DNA of 64,000 bases from Bifidobacterium bohemicum DSM 22767 (GTDB taxonomy: Bacteria; Actinomycetota; Actinomycetes; Actinomycetales; Bifidobacteriaceae), in assembly GCF_000741525.1 (NCBI RefSeq), contig NZ_JGYP01000005.1, forward strand, positions 171,990 to 235,989, in the 5' to 3' direction. The notes below the pieces were generated by a model that did no database searches, was not told where the DNA came from, and worked only from the letters and a program-made list of their open reading frames with translations. The number at the start of each line of letters is the position of its first letter. Positions within the stretch are counted from its first letter, which is position 1. Positions 35,576 through 44,644 of this stretch are shown here, one piece after another. The translations under genes were made by a program, and so were the position numbers.

Positions 35576-36333
35576 TGTTTTCAAAGAACGCGAAAGTCGA
35601 TACCGAACTCAACCGCGCCGTTGAGCGTTTGATGAAAGCCAGCGGCAAGGGGCAGATTCTCCCGATCGTCCAGCTTGGCGAACCGGTACTGCGTCAGCGG
35701 GCCGTCGAATATGACGGTCAGTTGAGCCGCCGTACGTTGCACAAGCTAATCGAAGCCATGCGGGCTACGATGCTTGCAGCGCCTGGGGTCGGCCTGGCTG
35801 CACCGCAGATTGGACTGGGTCTGGCCTTTGCCGTGGTTGAGGATCACGTGCGTGATGTGTTCGACGAGGACGACGATGGGACGGACGATGACGGAACGGA
35901 CGATAAGGGAGATAAAGGTGGTGAGACGGACCCGGATGCATCCGTGGATTCCGATGATGATTTCGATGACCCCCGCGAAATAGCCGAATTTCCGTTCCAT
36001 GTCATTATCAATCCCTCCTATGAGCCCATTGGCGAGCAAACGCGCAGCTTTTTCGAGGGCTGCCTGAGTTTCGAAGGATATCAGGCGGTGCGCCGCCGTT
36101 GGCTGGATATCGTCGCGCGCTGGCAGGATGAGGACGGCAATCGCCACGAGGAGCGGCTGCATGGCTGGCCCGCGCGCATCTTCCAGCATGAGACGGATCA
36201 TCTCAGCGGCGAGGTCTACATCGACAAAGCGGAGATTCGATCGCTGTCCAGCGACGAGAATCTGGTGGAATACTGGGCCGAGGATCCCGTGCCTATCGCC
36301 GCCGCCCATGAACTCGGTTTCCCCGTCGACTGA
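35575..36333 (+). CDS. def: Peptide deformylase with acidic insert
   Basis: Removes the N-terminal formyl group from nascent proteins using a bound metal. 252 residues, longer than the usual 160-220. Motif 1 is GVGLAAPQIG (71-80), motif 2 EGCLSFEGYQ (161-170, ligand C163; the common form is EGCLSVPG) and motif 3 QHETDH (204-209, ligands H205 and H209, catalytic E206). Between motif 1 and 2 lies an acidic stretch (about 97-133) almost entirely Asp, Gly and Thr, probably a surface loop. The ATG overlaps the glmM stop, indicating coupling. Confidence 0.93.
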   Translation: MFSKNAKVDTELNRAVERLMKASGKGQILPIVQLGEPVLRQRAVEYDGQLSRRTLHKLIEAMRATMLAAPGVGLAAPQIGLGLAFAVVEDHVRDVFDEDDDGTDDDGTDDKGDKGGETDPDASVDSDDDFDDPREIAEFPFHVIINPSYEPIGEQTRSFFEGCLSFEGYQAVRRRWLDIVARWQDEDGNRHEERLHGWPARIFQHETDHLSGEVYIDKAEIRSLSSDENLVEYWAEDPVPIAAAHELGFPVD

Positions 36334-36559
36334 GGTTGCGGTCACGCGAGGTCTTTGGTGTTGTGTTTTTTGTCATGGCGGATTCGTCCAAATTGGTACG
36401 CCTTGCACCTCACAGAGTCGTACCGCCGTTGTGGCGCTACTGTAGTGTCGCTGTCGCATTAGCATTCGATTCGTCGGCAACCCGCCCAGCTTGCACCTCC
36501 TGTACGTCAGTTGCATCGTTGTCGTATTCGCGTGCGTTTGCCGGATACTTGTCCAGCCG

Positions 36560-37463
36560 CTATTGCTCCGTGCCATTGAGCAGTTCGAAATAGGTTTGAA
36601 CGGCATCGTCCCACGAATCTACGTGCAGCTTATTTCGGATGGCGTATCGGTGCGAGTAGACGGTACTCTGGGTGATGGTCAGATGTTCTGGCGACTTGCC
36701 TTGGGGTCATCTCCAAACTAAGCGTGAGCACTTGCTGTTCCATGGGAGTCAGCGGCACTGCCGGTAAAGAATGCAGGGTGTGGGTCGTCTGCGAGGTGTT
36801 CGCGTTCGAGGATTGATCATCATCGGTCGGTTCCTGCAATCGCGGATCGTGAGGCGAACAGGAATGGTGATTGCCTGGCTTTGGATCGTTGCGCACCGTT
36901 TTCGATGTGGCGCGTGCGTCGTAGTTGACGTCGTTCGGTGGCGCGTTTGTTCCATTCGCTTGTATCGCGGCCAAGTGCGCCGGGGGAGTGTTCTCCGAGA
37001 ATGGATGTCCTGCGTCCTGTACCACGGACGCCCGGTATTTTCTGCGCATCTTTTTCCGATATAAAGCTTCGATCATCGCGGGTAATGTCCTGTCGAGCGA
37101 GGCTTTGTCACAGATGACGTTAAGTGCTGTGCCGTATTGTGACTGCCTATGTTCTTCGATGTGTGACGTAATGCCGATGATTATGGTGTTGGGAGTCGCG
37201 GCTTTGACCGGACGCAGGATTTTTCCGTTCGAACGGCTTTCGGTGTCCAAATCGACAATGAAAATGTCTGTGGGCACGGTTGCGAAAAGGCAGTTATGAA
37301 CTGCGAGTTCGGGATTTGTCGTCGTCCAAAGATTCAGATGACAGCCATTGAGATTCTGCATTCGTTTGACTAGCCCTGTCTCGTGTGCGAGAGCGCATGG
37401 GTCGTCATCCAGGATGCCGATGCGCAGGTCGTTGCCTTTATGGGATACGTATTTCTGCTCCAT
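36560..37463 (-). pseudogene. REC-LuxR response regulator, frameshifted in the DNA-binding domain
   Basis: The N-terminal receiver domain is intact: acidic pocket ILDDDPCAL (D19-D21), phospho-acceptor D71 in IFIVDLD and K120. A polar linker of about 100 residues (130-235) is unusually long. The LuxR-type helix-turn-helix begins PLTPMEQQVLTLSLEMTPRQVAR and then shifts. The alternative frame continues HLTITQSTVYSHRYAIRNKL and ends FELLNGTEQ-stop at 36560-36562, the expected recognition helix. One extra A near 36690 (in AGAACATCTG, minus strand) explains it. As read, the frame stops at 36630 without a recognition helix. TAAACT ends 6 bases before the ATG. No sensor kinase is adjacent. Confidence 0.85.
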
Positions 37464-38258
37464 AGCAACAGTTTATTCAGTGTTTTGGGATTTGATGGGA
37501 AATGTGAATGTAATTCAAGATTGGAAAACAAGAATCTTGAATTTGGCTGATTTGGTTTGACTTTTGGTTTCTAAAGTGGCAATCAAGAGATTGTGCCGAC
37601 CGTTTATTGTGCGGCAATCGACGGAGCGTGTTCATGGCGTGTTCGTTGTTCAAACGTTTTAAAGGTTGTATGTCTCCTGTAAACTAAGCTTCTTCTTGGT
37701 TTGTGTGCATCGTTTCATTTGTTGCTGCATTGAATCTGCCAAGTGGGTTGATGGGCTTTAGGGGGGTGTGGCGATCGGGGGTTGAATCGTTGGGGTGGAA
37801 TTATATAAAGATAGCAATTTTATCTAGTGATTTTTGTAATTCTATATTCCAATATTTGGAAGCGTGTTTCAAGAGTTTGCGACCATCTGTGATATTTTTG
37901 GCTTTTACCCTGTGTCGTATAGCCCGGTCACCACTCGCAGTGAAAATTTATTGACGTATCAAAAACCACGGTCGGCCATGGCGTGTCGTGCAGAGGGTTG
38001 GCTGCTGCACGATTCTTGGTCGGAAAGTTCGGGATGGGTTGGATGTATAAGGATTACTCTTTTTGGTTTTGGGCGGGATTCATCGGATGTCGTTGCCTGC
38101 CGCGACCTCTTGGAAACTCTTTGCGGTACGTTTTTGATGGCCTCATTTGTGCCTTAGCACAGCCGACACGCTCAGGGCTGGCCTTGAGGCTTGCTGTGCG
38201 TCCGCCGAAGATGGTATAGTCTATACTTGTTGTGCATGGTATTCGTTGTGTGCAATGT
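37464..38258. other. AT-rich intergenic stretch without a convincing gene
   Basis: About 795 bases with lower GC than the flanks (notably 37790-37870). Short open frames exist (37703-37954, 37864-38157) but have no RBS, no recognisable domain and atypical composition. It may be degraded accessory DNA beside the broken response regulator. The tRNA-Ser promoter occupies the end. Confidence 0.6.
38191..38220 (+). promoter_or_regulatory. tRNA-Ser promoter
   Basis: TTGCTG (38191-38196) and TATAGT (38215-38220) with 18-base spacing, about 39 bases before the mature 5' end. The -10 sits in a short palindrome GTATAG-T-CTATAC. Confidence 0.65.
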
Positions 38259-38345
38259 GGAGCTGTGCCTGAGTGGCCGATAGGGGCACCCTGCTAAGGT
38301 GTTAACTGCGCAAGCGGTTCGAGGGTTCGAATCCCTCCGGCTCCG
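38259..38345 (+). tRNA. tRNA-Ser (GCT)
   Basis: An 87-base class II tRNA. Acceptor GGAGCTG pairs with CGGCTCC, discriminator G, anticodon GCT at 38293-38295, long variable arm and T-arm GAGGG/CCCTC. CCA is not encoded. Confidence 0.96.
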
Positions 38346-38350
38346 CCGAT

Positions 38351-38385
38351 AGGGTTTCCGTGGTTTTTCACGGAAGCCCTTTTTC
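38351..38385 (+). terminator. Terminator after tRNA-Ser
   Basis: AGGGTTTCCGTG pairs with CACGGAAGCCCT (one G-T) around a 6-base loop, followed by TTTTTC. Confidence 0.9.
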
Positions 38386-38745
38386 ATGCCGTTTTCCTTG
38401 TGTTTGCAAGGGTTTCGGTGGTTCTTTCTTCCGGTGGTTGTCGTCTCGAATTGGCTCATGATGAGTCGGATTAGCGTGTAGTTGTGGTACGTTTTATGGT
38501 ACGTACGTACCTGTTTATAGTCCAAAACGGGGGTTCGGGATTTGTTTTGGCCTGTTGACCAAATCACTGGGCATGATTACAAGTCAGGGCCAGCTTTCAT
38601 CAAATTCGGTTTATATGTCAAAATCATCACGGACGTTCAAACGTGTCAACTTCTCTGGTCGACGAGACAACGTCCTGGCAAACTCTCGTAATCGGAAGGC
38701 TGAGGGCATCTTGGTACTCAGCGTTCTGTGGTCTAACGGGATGCC

Positions 38746-39408
38746 TTATCGCCGTTCCCACTGCTCCTTGGTGATTGCAAGAATGATGTAGTCGTAGTGG
38801 CGGTCAATCAGAGGGAAGTAGGCGTTATCTTTGCGACAGATGGGTCGCATGCCCCAGTGTTGCATCACCTTACCGGATGCGGGATTCTCGACGTAGTGCC
38901 CACCCCACACGGTCTGGGCGCCAAGTACATCGAATGACCGCGCAAGCATCGCCTCAAGCGCCTCCGACATCAAACCCTGTCCCCAGAACGGCCGGCCGAT
39001 CCAATATCCCAGAGTCCGGTCACCGCCGTATCCAGCCAACGCACGCTCCATGTCATCGGCATCGACTCCGGGCATCAACCGCCTTCCGTCAATCGCCTCA
39101 CGCACGTATTGACCCCCATGGCTGCCTTCCGTCTTTTTCAGTTCGATGCAGCCGATCGGCATATCTTGGCCGCGCAAAGTGATGGCGTAATTCTCGTCCC
39201 CGGTGAGAACCTTCTCGATGGCCTCAGAACTTCTTTCTACTGATTGGTGCGGCATCCACCCGCAGCGAATGCCGATGTCGGGGTCGGAGGCGTATCGGTA
39301 TAGCGCCTGTGCTTCGGTGGCGTCACCTTTGCGCCAGTGCCGAAGGGTTAGGCGTTCCGTGGTTATCGTGTTGGTTATTGGTGCGGTATTCACAGTAGCG
39401 TCTGTCAT
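38746..39408 (-). CDS. GNAT family N-acetyltransferase (RimJ/RimL-like)
   Basis: A 220-residue acetyltransferase. ITTERLTLRHWRKGDATEAQAL is the classic RimJ/RimL-like N-terminus; TLGYWIGRPFWGQGLMSEAL holds the acetyl-CoA loop; ENPASGKVMQHWGMRPI is the C-terminal strand-helix. A roughly 30-residue insert (EGSHGGQYVREAIDGRRLMPG) lies before the acetyl-CoA loop. On this strand TAGCCT ends 6 bases before the ATG and no RBS is seen, so translation may be leaderless. Substrate unknown; small-molecule or ribosomal-protein acetylation are both possible. Confidence 0.88.
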   Translation of the reverse strand: MTDATVNTAPITNTITTERLTLRHWRKGDATEAQALYRYASDPDIGIRCGWMPHQSVERSSEAIEKVLTGDENYAITLRGQDMPIGCIELKKTEGSHGGQYVREAIDGRRLMPGVDADDMERALAGYGGDRTLGYWIGRPFWGQGLMSEALEAMLARSFDVLGAQTVWGGHYVENPASGKVMQHWGMRPICRKDNAYFPLIDRHYDYIILAITKEQWERR

Positions 39409-39422
39409 GAGTCTAGGCTAGC

Positions 39423-39790
39423 GAGATGGTCAGTGCAGTTTTGTGTCCTGTTCACAATGTGAAAACCCTTGAAAGAGCCAGAAATCGAGGTTTGGGTGGG
39501 GAGCCAGGAAAACGCCGTTGTCTCCTGTCTCCTTACCTGACAGATTATAGTGCAGGAGTCGAGGCTGTGATATTCGTTCTGATTTGCCAGATGGCGGAAA
39601 GCGGATTCAAAACGGAACTTGCCCTAGTTGACGGTGGCTGTTCAACGGCGTAACGGCTGGCCTTTGCATCTCCTTAGGTAACGAAACAGTGCAGTGCACA
39701 AATACAGTTCATTGGACAATGCGTCATTTCGTAGGTGTGTCGTGAAACGGGGGTACGCCGTATCGAATGCCTGAGAGCGTGGCGACGCCC
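39423..39790. other. Intergenic region, nothing recognised
   Basis: Only short frames without RBS or domain similarity. It separates two divergently transcribed genes. Confidence 0.5.
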
Positions 39791-39820
39791 TTGTTGCTAC
39801 GCAGGTCTGGTCGCTACAAT
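39791..39820 (+). promoter_or_regulatory. Promoter of the YigZ-family gene
   Basis: TTGTTG (39791-39796) and TACAAT (39815-39820), spacing 18, about 46 bases before the start codon. Confidence 0.65.
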
Positions 39821-39865
39821 GGCAAAGGTAAAGATTCGGAACCAAACGATAGGGAAGGCGTCGGT

Positions 39866-40516
39866 ATGGCGGACTCCGCAGCGCATCAACGGTTCGCTGA
39901 GGGGTTTTCCACGCTCGGAAACCGCTCGGATGCGCCTGCACGCGATTCGTTGGTCGAGAAAAAGTCCGAGTTCATCGGATCCGCGTGTCATGTCGGCACC
40001 TTGGATGAGGCGCTCGCCTTCGTGGACACGGTTCGTCGGGAACACCCCAAGGCGCGGCATGTGGCCTACGCGGCCATCGTTGGTGCGGCGTCCGGATCGG
40101 CCCGTGAGCGGATGAGCGATGACGGCGAACCTTCCGGCACTGCAGGCAAACCGATTCTTGAAGTCATTCGCGCCGGGCATCTGACCGATTGCGTGGTCAC
40201 GGTCACGCGGTATTTCGGCGGGATTCTGCTGGGTTCAGGCGGTTTGATTCGTGCATATTCTACGGCCGCGTCGCTGGCGATAAAGGCGGCGAAAGTGCAG
40301 GTCATCGTGCCTATGCGCCGGTACCGCACCACCTTGGAATATGCCTGGCTCGATCATTTTGAGCGTGTGCTCACTCAAGCCGGGGGAATGGTGAAAAATC
40401 GATCTTTCACCGATCGAGTTGCTCTCGATTGCGTGGTGCCGGCAGCTGTTGCGTCGACGTTCGAAACCACTGTTCGTGAGGCGTTCAGCGCTCAGGTTCG
40501 GTTGGAACGCTTGTAG
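39866..40516 (+). CDS. yigZ: YigZ/IMPACT family protein
   Basis: A 216-residue member of the UPF0029/IMPACT family. The conserved N-terminal core is visible: KKSEFIGSACHVGTLDEAL, ARHVAYAAIVG, the DDGEPSGTAGKPILEVI signature and VVTVTRYFGGILLGSGGLIRAYSTAA, followed by the C-terminal ferredoxin-like domain. ATG 39866 follows GGGAAGG. The molecular role in bacteria is unclear; eukaryotic IMPACT modulates translation control. It is monocistronic with its own promoter. Confidence 0.9.
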   Translation: MADSAAHQRFAEGFSTLGNRSDAPARDSLVEKKSEFIGSACHVGTLDEALAFVDTVRREHPKARHVAYAAIVGAASGSARERMSDDGEPSGTAGKPILEVIRAGHLTDCVVTVTRYFGGILLGSGGLIRAYSTAASLAIKAAKVQVIVPMRRYRTTLEYAWLDHFERVLTQAGGMVKNRSFTDRVALDCVVPAAVASTFETTVREAFSAQVRLERL

Positions 40517-40569
40517 AGGCATGCGAGAGGGTGCGCGGGGCTTACCGCTGTCAAGTAGGTCGAGTTCGC

Positions 40570-40575
40570 TATGCT
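40570..40575 (+). promoter_or_regulatory. -10 box TATGCT of a leaderless message
   Basis: Ends 6 bases before ATG 40582, without a Shine-Dalgarno between. Confidence 0.55.
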
Positions 40576-40581
40576 GGCGTT

Positions 40582-41313
40582 ATGAGCGATACGAGCGATT
40601 TCGATGACCAAACTGCCCAAAGCGGTGCCGCCGAAGGGGTTGAGGCGGATGCGAATGTTGATTCGACCATGGGTGGCGAAGTGTCCGGCGAGCCGTTAGA
40701 CGCTGCGACGCAAGACGGAGACGGCGATACCTTCGAGTCGCTTTCGGCCACGTACGAGCGTCTGCGTCACTCCACGGACTCGGCCGAGCTCAGCCATGCC
40801 GCGCATGAGCCCTTGCCAGACCGCACCGATCAGGCCGCCTTCTCGCGTGAGACCGCACTGCTTGAGGCCGTCGCGGGCAACGAACACACCCCGCTTGAGG
40901 ACCGTGTGTTTCTGGCTTCCACCATGCCGTTCCCGAACATCCTGGTCAAGCTTTCGGAGGACGCGGATGCCACGGTTCGCAAGGCCGTCGCGGAAAACGC
41001 GGATGACAAGAACTGGCTGGTTGGCCGGCTCGCCAAGGACGAGGACGTAAGTGTGCGCGAGGCCGCCCTGCGCAACCCGCAGGCCTCGTGGAGGGTTCGT
41101 CTCGAAGGCGCCGAGGACCCGCGCACCAGCGCCGAAACGTTGGACTTTCTAGGAAAGATGGGTGTCGAGAGCGACCAGAAGGCTCCGGCGGTTCTGGCCG
41201 CGATGGTGCGTCGGGCGGTGGCGCTCAATCCCGGCACTGCCCAAGCCACACTCACCCGACTTGCCTCCGATCCCGCCACCGACGTGACCCACGCCGTCGC
41301 CCAGCGCTCGTGA
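40582..41313 (+). CDS. Leucine-rich-repeat-variant/HEAT-like protein
   Basis: A 243-residue protein. The first 60 residues are acidic and disordered-looking. From about residue 85 come repeated helical units such as NILVKLSEDADATVRKAVAEN, NWLVGRLAKDEDVSVREAALRN and SWRVRLEGAEDPRTSAETLD, a pattern of the LRV (leucine-rich repeat variant) or HEAT-like type, ending LTRLASDPATDVTHAVAQRS. Such repeats usually mediate binding; no catalytic motif is seen. The start is supported by TATGCT 6 bases upstream. Function unknown. Confidence 0.8.
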   Translation: MSDTSDFDDQTAQSGAAEGVEADANVDSTMGGEVSGEPLDAATQDGDGDTFESLSATYERLRHSTDSAELSHAAHEPLPDRTDQAAFSRETALLEAVAGNEHTPLEDRVFLASTMPFPNILVKLSEDADATVRKAVAENADDKNWLVGRLAKDEDVSVREAALRNPQASWRVRLEGAEDPRTSAETLDFLGKMGVESDQKAPAVLAAMVRRAVALNPGTAQATLTRLASDPATDVTHAVAQRS

Positions 41314-41383
41314 CGACCCGCCATGCTCTCCAGTTTCAAACTCGAACCGTTAATAATGGAAATCGATTCGACTAATCCATGTA

Positions 41384-41496
41384 AATCAGCTCCATTGCGC
41401 CGGAAACAGGTCAAAGATGGCAGAAAACGTACATTTTGAGTTCCGATAACATGCGCTTTCTGCCATCTTTGACCTGTTCCTGCCATGAGGCTGATT
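41384..41496. repeat. Inverted repeat with 20-bp perfect core
   Basis: The arm at 41407-41426 (CAGGTCAAAGATGGC plus AGAAA) is perfectly complementary to 41457-41476 across a 30-base loop. Outside it, imperfect pairing continues to AATCAGC (41384-41390) and GCTGATT (41490-41496). There is no T tract and no transposase. It lies between the LRV gene and the rplM promoter. Confidence 0.9.
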
Positions 41497-41573
41497 CATT
41501 CTCAAGGTTTTGGCTGATTTGTCCGCCGATGATGGGGCCGTCCCTGCTTTTCGACACTGTGTGAGTCGTCGTC

Positions 41574-41602
41574 TTGCGGTTGGGCATGGGTGTCGATACA
41601 AT
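41574..41602 (+). promoter_or_regulatory. rplM-rpsI promoter
   Basis: TTGCGG (41574-41579) and TACAAT (41597-41602) with 17-base spacing. The predicted leader to rplM is about 145 bases, long enough to hold a regulatory structure. Confidence 0.75.
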
Positions 41603-41755
41603 ATCTACTTGTTGTGTTTCCCTACGGGGTCCTTCAAAGCGCTATCCCACTCGCACGAGGACTTTCAGGGAGCCCACGGATAATGAGGCTGTTTCGGCGC
41701 GTCTTACCAGCGAGTCGGCATGGCCCGGAACACAATATAAGGAAAAGGCACACTC

Positions 41756-42205
41756 GTGAAGACTTTCACACCGAAGCCAGCTGATTTGACTCACGACTGG
41801 TACATTATCGACGCCACCGATGTGGTGCTGGGCAAGCTTGCCACCAAGACGGCCGAGCTCTTGCGTGGCAAGAACAAGCCGACCTTCGCGCCTCATGCCG
41901 ATCTTGGCGATCACGTCATCATCATCAACGCCGAGAAGATCGCGTTGAGCGGCAAGAAGATGGACAAGGTGCTTTACTCGCACTCCGGTCGCCCCGGCGG
42001 TCTGCGCGAGGATAGCTACGCCGACCTTCTGAAGCATAACCCTGAACGCATCATCATCAACGCCGTCAAGGGCATGCTGCCGAAGAACCGTCTTGCGAAG
42101 GTTGAACTCAACCGTTTGCATGTCTTCGCTGGGCCGGATCATCCGCACACGCCGCAGAAGCCGACGCCGATTACGGTTGACGCTGTTGCGCAGCAGGCCA
42201 AGTGA
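41756..42205 (+). CDS. rplM: 50S ribosomal protein L13
   Basis: A 149-residue large-subunit assembly protein. GTG 41756 follows AAGGAAAAGG. The core [38 protein letters not shown] and the C-terminal [19 protein letters not shown] are typical. Co-transcribed with rpsI 20 bases downstream. Confidence 0.97.
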   Translation: MKTFTPKPADLTHDWYIIDATDVVLGKLATKTAELLRGKNKPTFAPHADLGDHVIIINAEKIALSGKKMDKVLYSHSGRPGGLREDSYADLLKHNPERIIINAVKGMLPKNRLAKVELNRLHVFAGPDHPHTPQKPTPITVDAVAQQAK

Positions 42206-42225
42206 ACCGAGAGGAGAGAATTATC

Positions 42226-42717
42226 ATGGCTGAAAACACCGAGAACTCCGCGGTTCAAGAGACCGAGGAAGAAATCACTTCATACACCACCGAGACCAAC
42301 GCAGGTGCCGGTACCGGCACTTCGCAGATTGCTCCGGGCTACGGCACCGGTCGCCGTAAGGAGTCCGTCGCCCGCGTGCGTCTGACCCCGGGCACCGGCA
42401 AGTGGACCATCAACGGGCATACGTTGGAGGAGTATTTCCCCTCCCGTCTGCACCAGCGTGAGGTCAACTCGCCGATCGTGCTGCTCAAGCTCGAAGGCAA
42501 GTTCGACATCAACGTTCTGGTTGAAGGCGGCGGCACCACCGGTCAGTCCGGCGCCATTCGTCTGGGCGTGGCTCGCGCACTGAATGCCATCGACCGCGAT
42601 GCCAACCGCGCTGCGCTGAAGAAGGCCGGGTTCCTCACTCGTGACGCCCGCGCCGTGGAACGCAAGAAGGCTGGTCTGCACAAGGCCCGTCGCGCCCCGC
42701 AGTTCTCCAAGCGTTGA
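42226..42717 (+). CDS. rpsI: 30S ribosomal protein S9
   Basis: A 163-residue protein whose C-terminal KR tail reaches the P site. The first 35 residues (Glu/Thr-rich) are an extension usual in actinobacteria. The core is [14 protein letters not shown] to [26 protein letters not shown]. Confidence 0.97.
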   Translation: MAENTENSAVQETEEEITSYTTETNAGAGTGTSQIAPGYGTGRRKESVARVRLTPGTGKWTINGHTLEEYFPSRLHQREVNSPIVLLKLEGKFDINVLVEGGGTTGQSGAIRLGVARALNAIDRDANRAALKKAGFLTRDARAVERKKAGLHKARRAPQFSKR

Positions 42718-42732
42718 TTTCTACGCCTATCG

Positions 42733-42768
42733 AAGCCCCGAGCTTTATGGCTCGGGGCTTTTGTTTTT
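42733..42768 (+). terminator. Terminator after rpsI
   Basis: AAGCCCCGAGC pairs with GCTCGGGGCTT around TTTATG, followed by TTGTTTTTC. Confidence 0.93.
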
Positions 42769-42860
42769 CTTGATGTCACCCCGGACGCACGCAGGCGTGC
42801 AAATCGCTCTGATGGTTTCGAAGGGAAGCGCCAATCCGAGTGTTCGTTCGGGATGCAGAC

Positions 42861-42908
42861 GGTTTGAAGTCTGGACGGTTTGGGGTCCGACCGGTCTGGG
42901 GTCCGGCT
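42861..42908. repeat. Three 16-bp tandem repeats
   Basis: Units start at 42861, 42877 and 42893 with consensus GGTTTGGGGTCCGRCC; the first is most diverged. They lie in the 580-base gene-free gap between rpsI and the VOC gene, where nothing else is recognised apart from an A/T run near 42960. Confidence 0.75.
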
Positions 42909-43351
42909 GGCTCCGCATTTCGCCAGAGCAAAAACTTCTGACGATTTGATTTGCAATAGTTTTTTAAAAAAATGCGGTATAACCAATGTCGCGGAAGTAC
43001 TGAAGGCTCGATGTGGAGCCGTTAATCAGTCATGGACTCCCCTTTGAAAAGGTGCAGGACTTTCTTGACGGCAAAGTTGCGGGCATCTCGAAGGCCATGG
43101 TCAAGGTGGGATGCTGATTTTCGACGGAAGAATCATCGGGAAGTGGAGGCCAGATGTCGAAAACGCTCTCGTGATGTTCGGTCCGTTCGTAGGTGCCGTC
43201 GTTGTGACGTTTCCTCGTCGGTGATCGATCCGGTGATCCAATTGTCCGATTTGCACTATTATATTTGGTGGCGGTAAGTCAAAGCGGCGTCGATGCGCAT
43301 GATGTTTCAGAACATAATCAAAACAATAAACAGCTGCAATAAGGAGTAGCC

Positions 43352-43747
43352 ATGAAACCAATGTCAGATTTCACCACGGATTTCCAGCATTCCGGCATGC
43401 CCGCCAAAGATCTCGATGAGACCATCGAGTTTTATACCAAGAAACTCGGTTTTGACCTGGTGGGAGTGTTCCCCAATGGCGAGAACCGCTGTGCTTTCCT
43501 GCGCTATGGTCATCTGACGATTGAGACTTGGGAAGGCGACCCGGCGACGCTGAGGGATGGTGCAATCAACCACTGGGCTCTTGATACGCCTGATATCGAT
43601 GCTGCGTTCGAAAACGCGAAAACGCTGGGATTCGATTTCAAGGACGACAAGATCCAGTCCATCCCGACGTTCTGGGATCGCGGCATTCGTTATTTCAACA
43701 TTTACGGTCCGAACCATGAGACCATAGAGTTCTGCCAGATCGTCTGA
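43352..43747 (+). CDS. VOC family (glyoxalase/dioxygenase superfamily) protein
   Basis: A 131-residue vicinal-oxygen-chelate fold protein. FQHSGMPAKDLDETIEFYTKKLGFDLVG is the first beta-alpha-beta unit and NHWALDTPDIDAAFENAKTLGF the second. Candidate metal ligands are H13, H68 and E126 (ETIEFCQIV). It resembles lactoylglutathione lyase-like proteins, but bifidobacteria lack glutathione, so the substrate is open. ATG 43352 follows AAGGAG. Confidence 0.9.
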   Translation: MKPMSDFTTDFQHSGMPAKDLDETIEFYTKKLGFDLVGVFPNGENRCAFLRYGHLTIETWEGDPATLRDGAINHWALDTPDIDAAFENAKTLGFDFKDDKIQSIPTFWDRGIRYFNIYGPNHETIEFCQIV

Positions 43748-44425
43748 ATGATGTCGATTTGGCATGCTGAAGTGCAATGCACCAAGCCACCCGGTGCTTC
43801 GTGCATTTTTATTGGCGCCGGGCGCCTGGTGCAGACGGAGCCACGGCTGAGGGCGCGCGGCCCCAGGAAAACGGTTCGTCGTCTGGCAGCGGTGTTGGCT
43901 GGTTGCTGTGTTTCGAGGTGTGTCCGTCGAGAGACTTCGGTTGACGTTCGGCTCCCGTCTCGACGCCGATGGCACATCTGCTGTATGCGACGAATTCGTA
44001 GGCCTGCGAGCGCCTTCCTCTGGTCGAATCGAGCGTTGAAGAGGGGGCGACGAGCCCTGGTTCCTGAGAAGGATGTTCAGTTTTTTATCGACCGTGGGCA
44101 GACTTGGTTCGAGATTCTGTTCCGGGTCACGTTTGGTGACGTGCTGGCTGCGATGGATGTAGTTGATTATGGCCGTCGGCGCCGGTGTCGTAGGGTCCTC
44201 TCTGTAGTGCGCCATAGTTTGGTTCATAGGTAGAAAAAGAGATTCGCAAAAGATGGCCTACGAATCTGCTATTAGGAAGGGGCATGGCGTCAGGCGCTGA
44301 ATGGTCCGGCGTCGTAACGCCTATTCGCGGTGACTGAATTGCTTCGTTCTCAGGATGATGAAGGCACAGGAGAGATCGTTTGTGAACGCTAACAATTTTA
44401 CTAGTCATGACACGTTTGCTGTGCG
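43748..44425. other. Gene-poor region upstream of adhE
   Basis: A plus-strand frame at 43748-44233 is open but arginine-rich without domain similarity or RBS, and a minus-strand frame overlaps the VOC gene. I treat both as chance. From 44340 on the DNA turns AT-rich. Confidence 0.5.
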
Positions 44426-44470
44426 CTTATGTTCACATAAGCCAGAAAAGCTGTATTATGTACCATAATA
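44426..44470. promoter_or_regulatory. Two inverted repeats upstream of adhE
   Basis: CTTATG-TTCA-CATAAG (44426-44441) and TATTATG-TAC-CATAATA (44454-44470) lie about 175-220 bases before adhE in AT-rich DNA. The first loosely resembles redox-repressor Rex-type sites; both are operator candidates for a gene normally under redox or carbon control. Confidence 0.45.
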
Positions 44471-44644
44471 CCTTACAAATACGGTTTGATTAAAAACAAA
44501 ATATGACTCAAACTACCATAATCTTACATTCCTTTTCCTGGATTCAGCCACTGTTATGCATGTTGGTTATATTGGCCTTGAACTCCTTTTGTCGGATATC
44601 AATCAAATCGGTAGTCCGACGCAACCAACGGATTCGGAGCAAAT

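Noticed and set aside
37864-38157. A 97-codon frame in the AT-rich region before tRNA-Ser
   Set aside because: No RBS and no recognisable pattern; the region looks degraded.
43364-44227. A 287-codon minus-strand frame over the VOC gene and the following gap
   Set aside because: Half of it is antisense to a confident VOC protein, and the rest is low-complexity without RBS.
43748-44233. A 161-codon plus-strand frame after the VOC gene
   Set aside because: Arg/Cys-rich, no RBS, no family resemblance; treated as chance.
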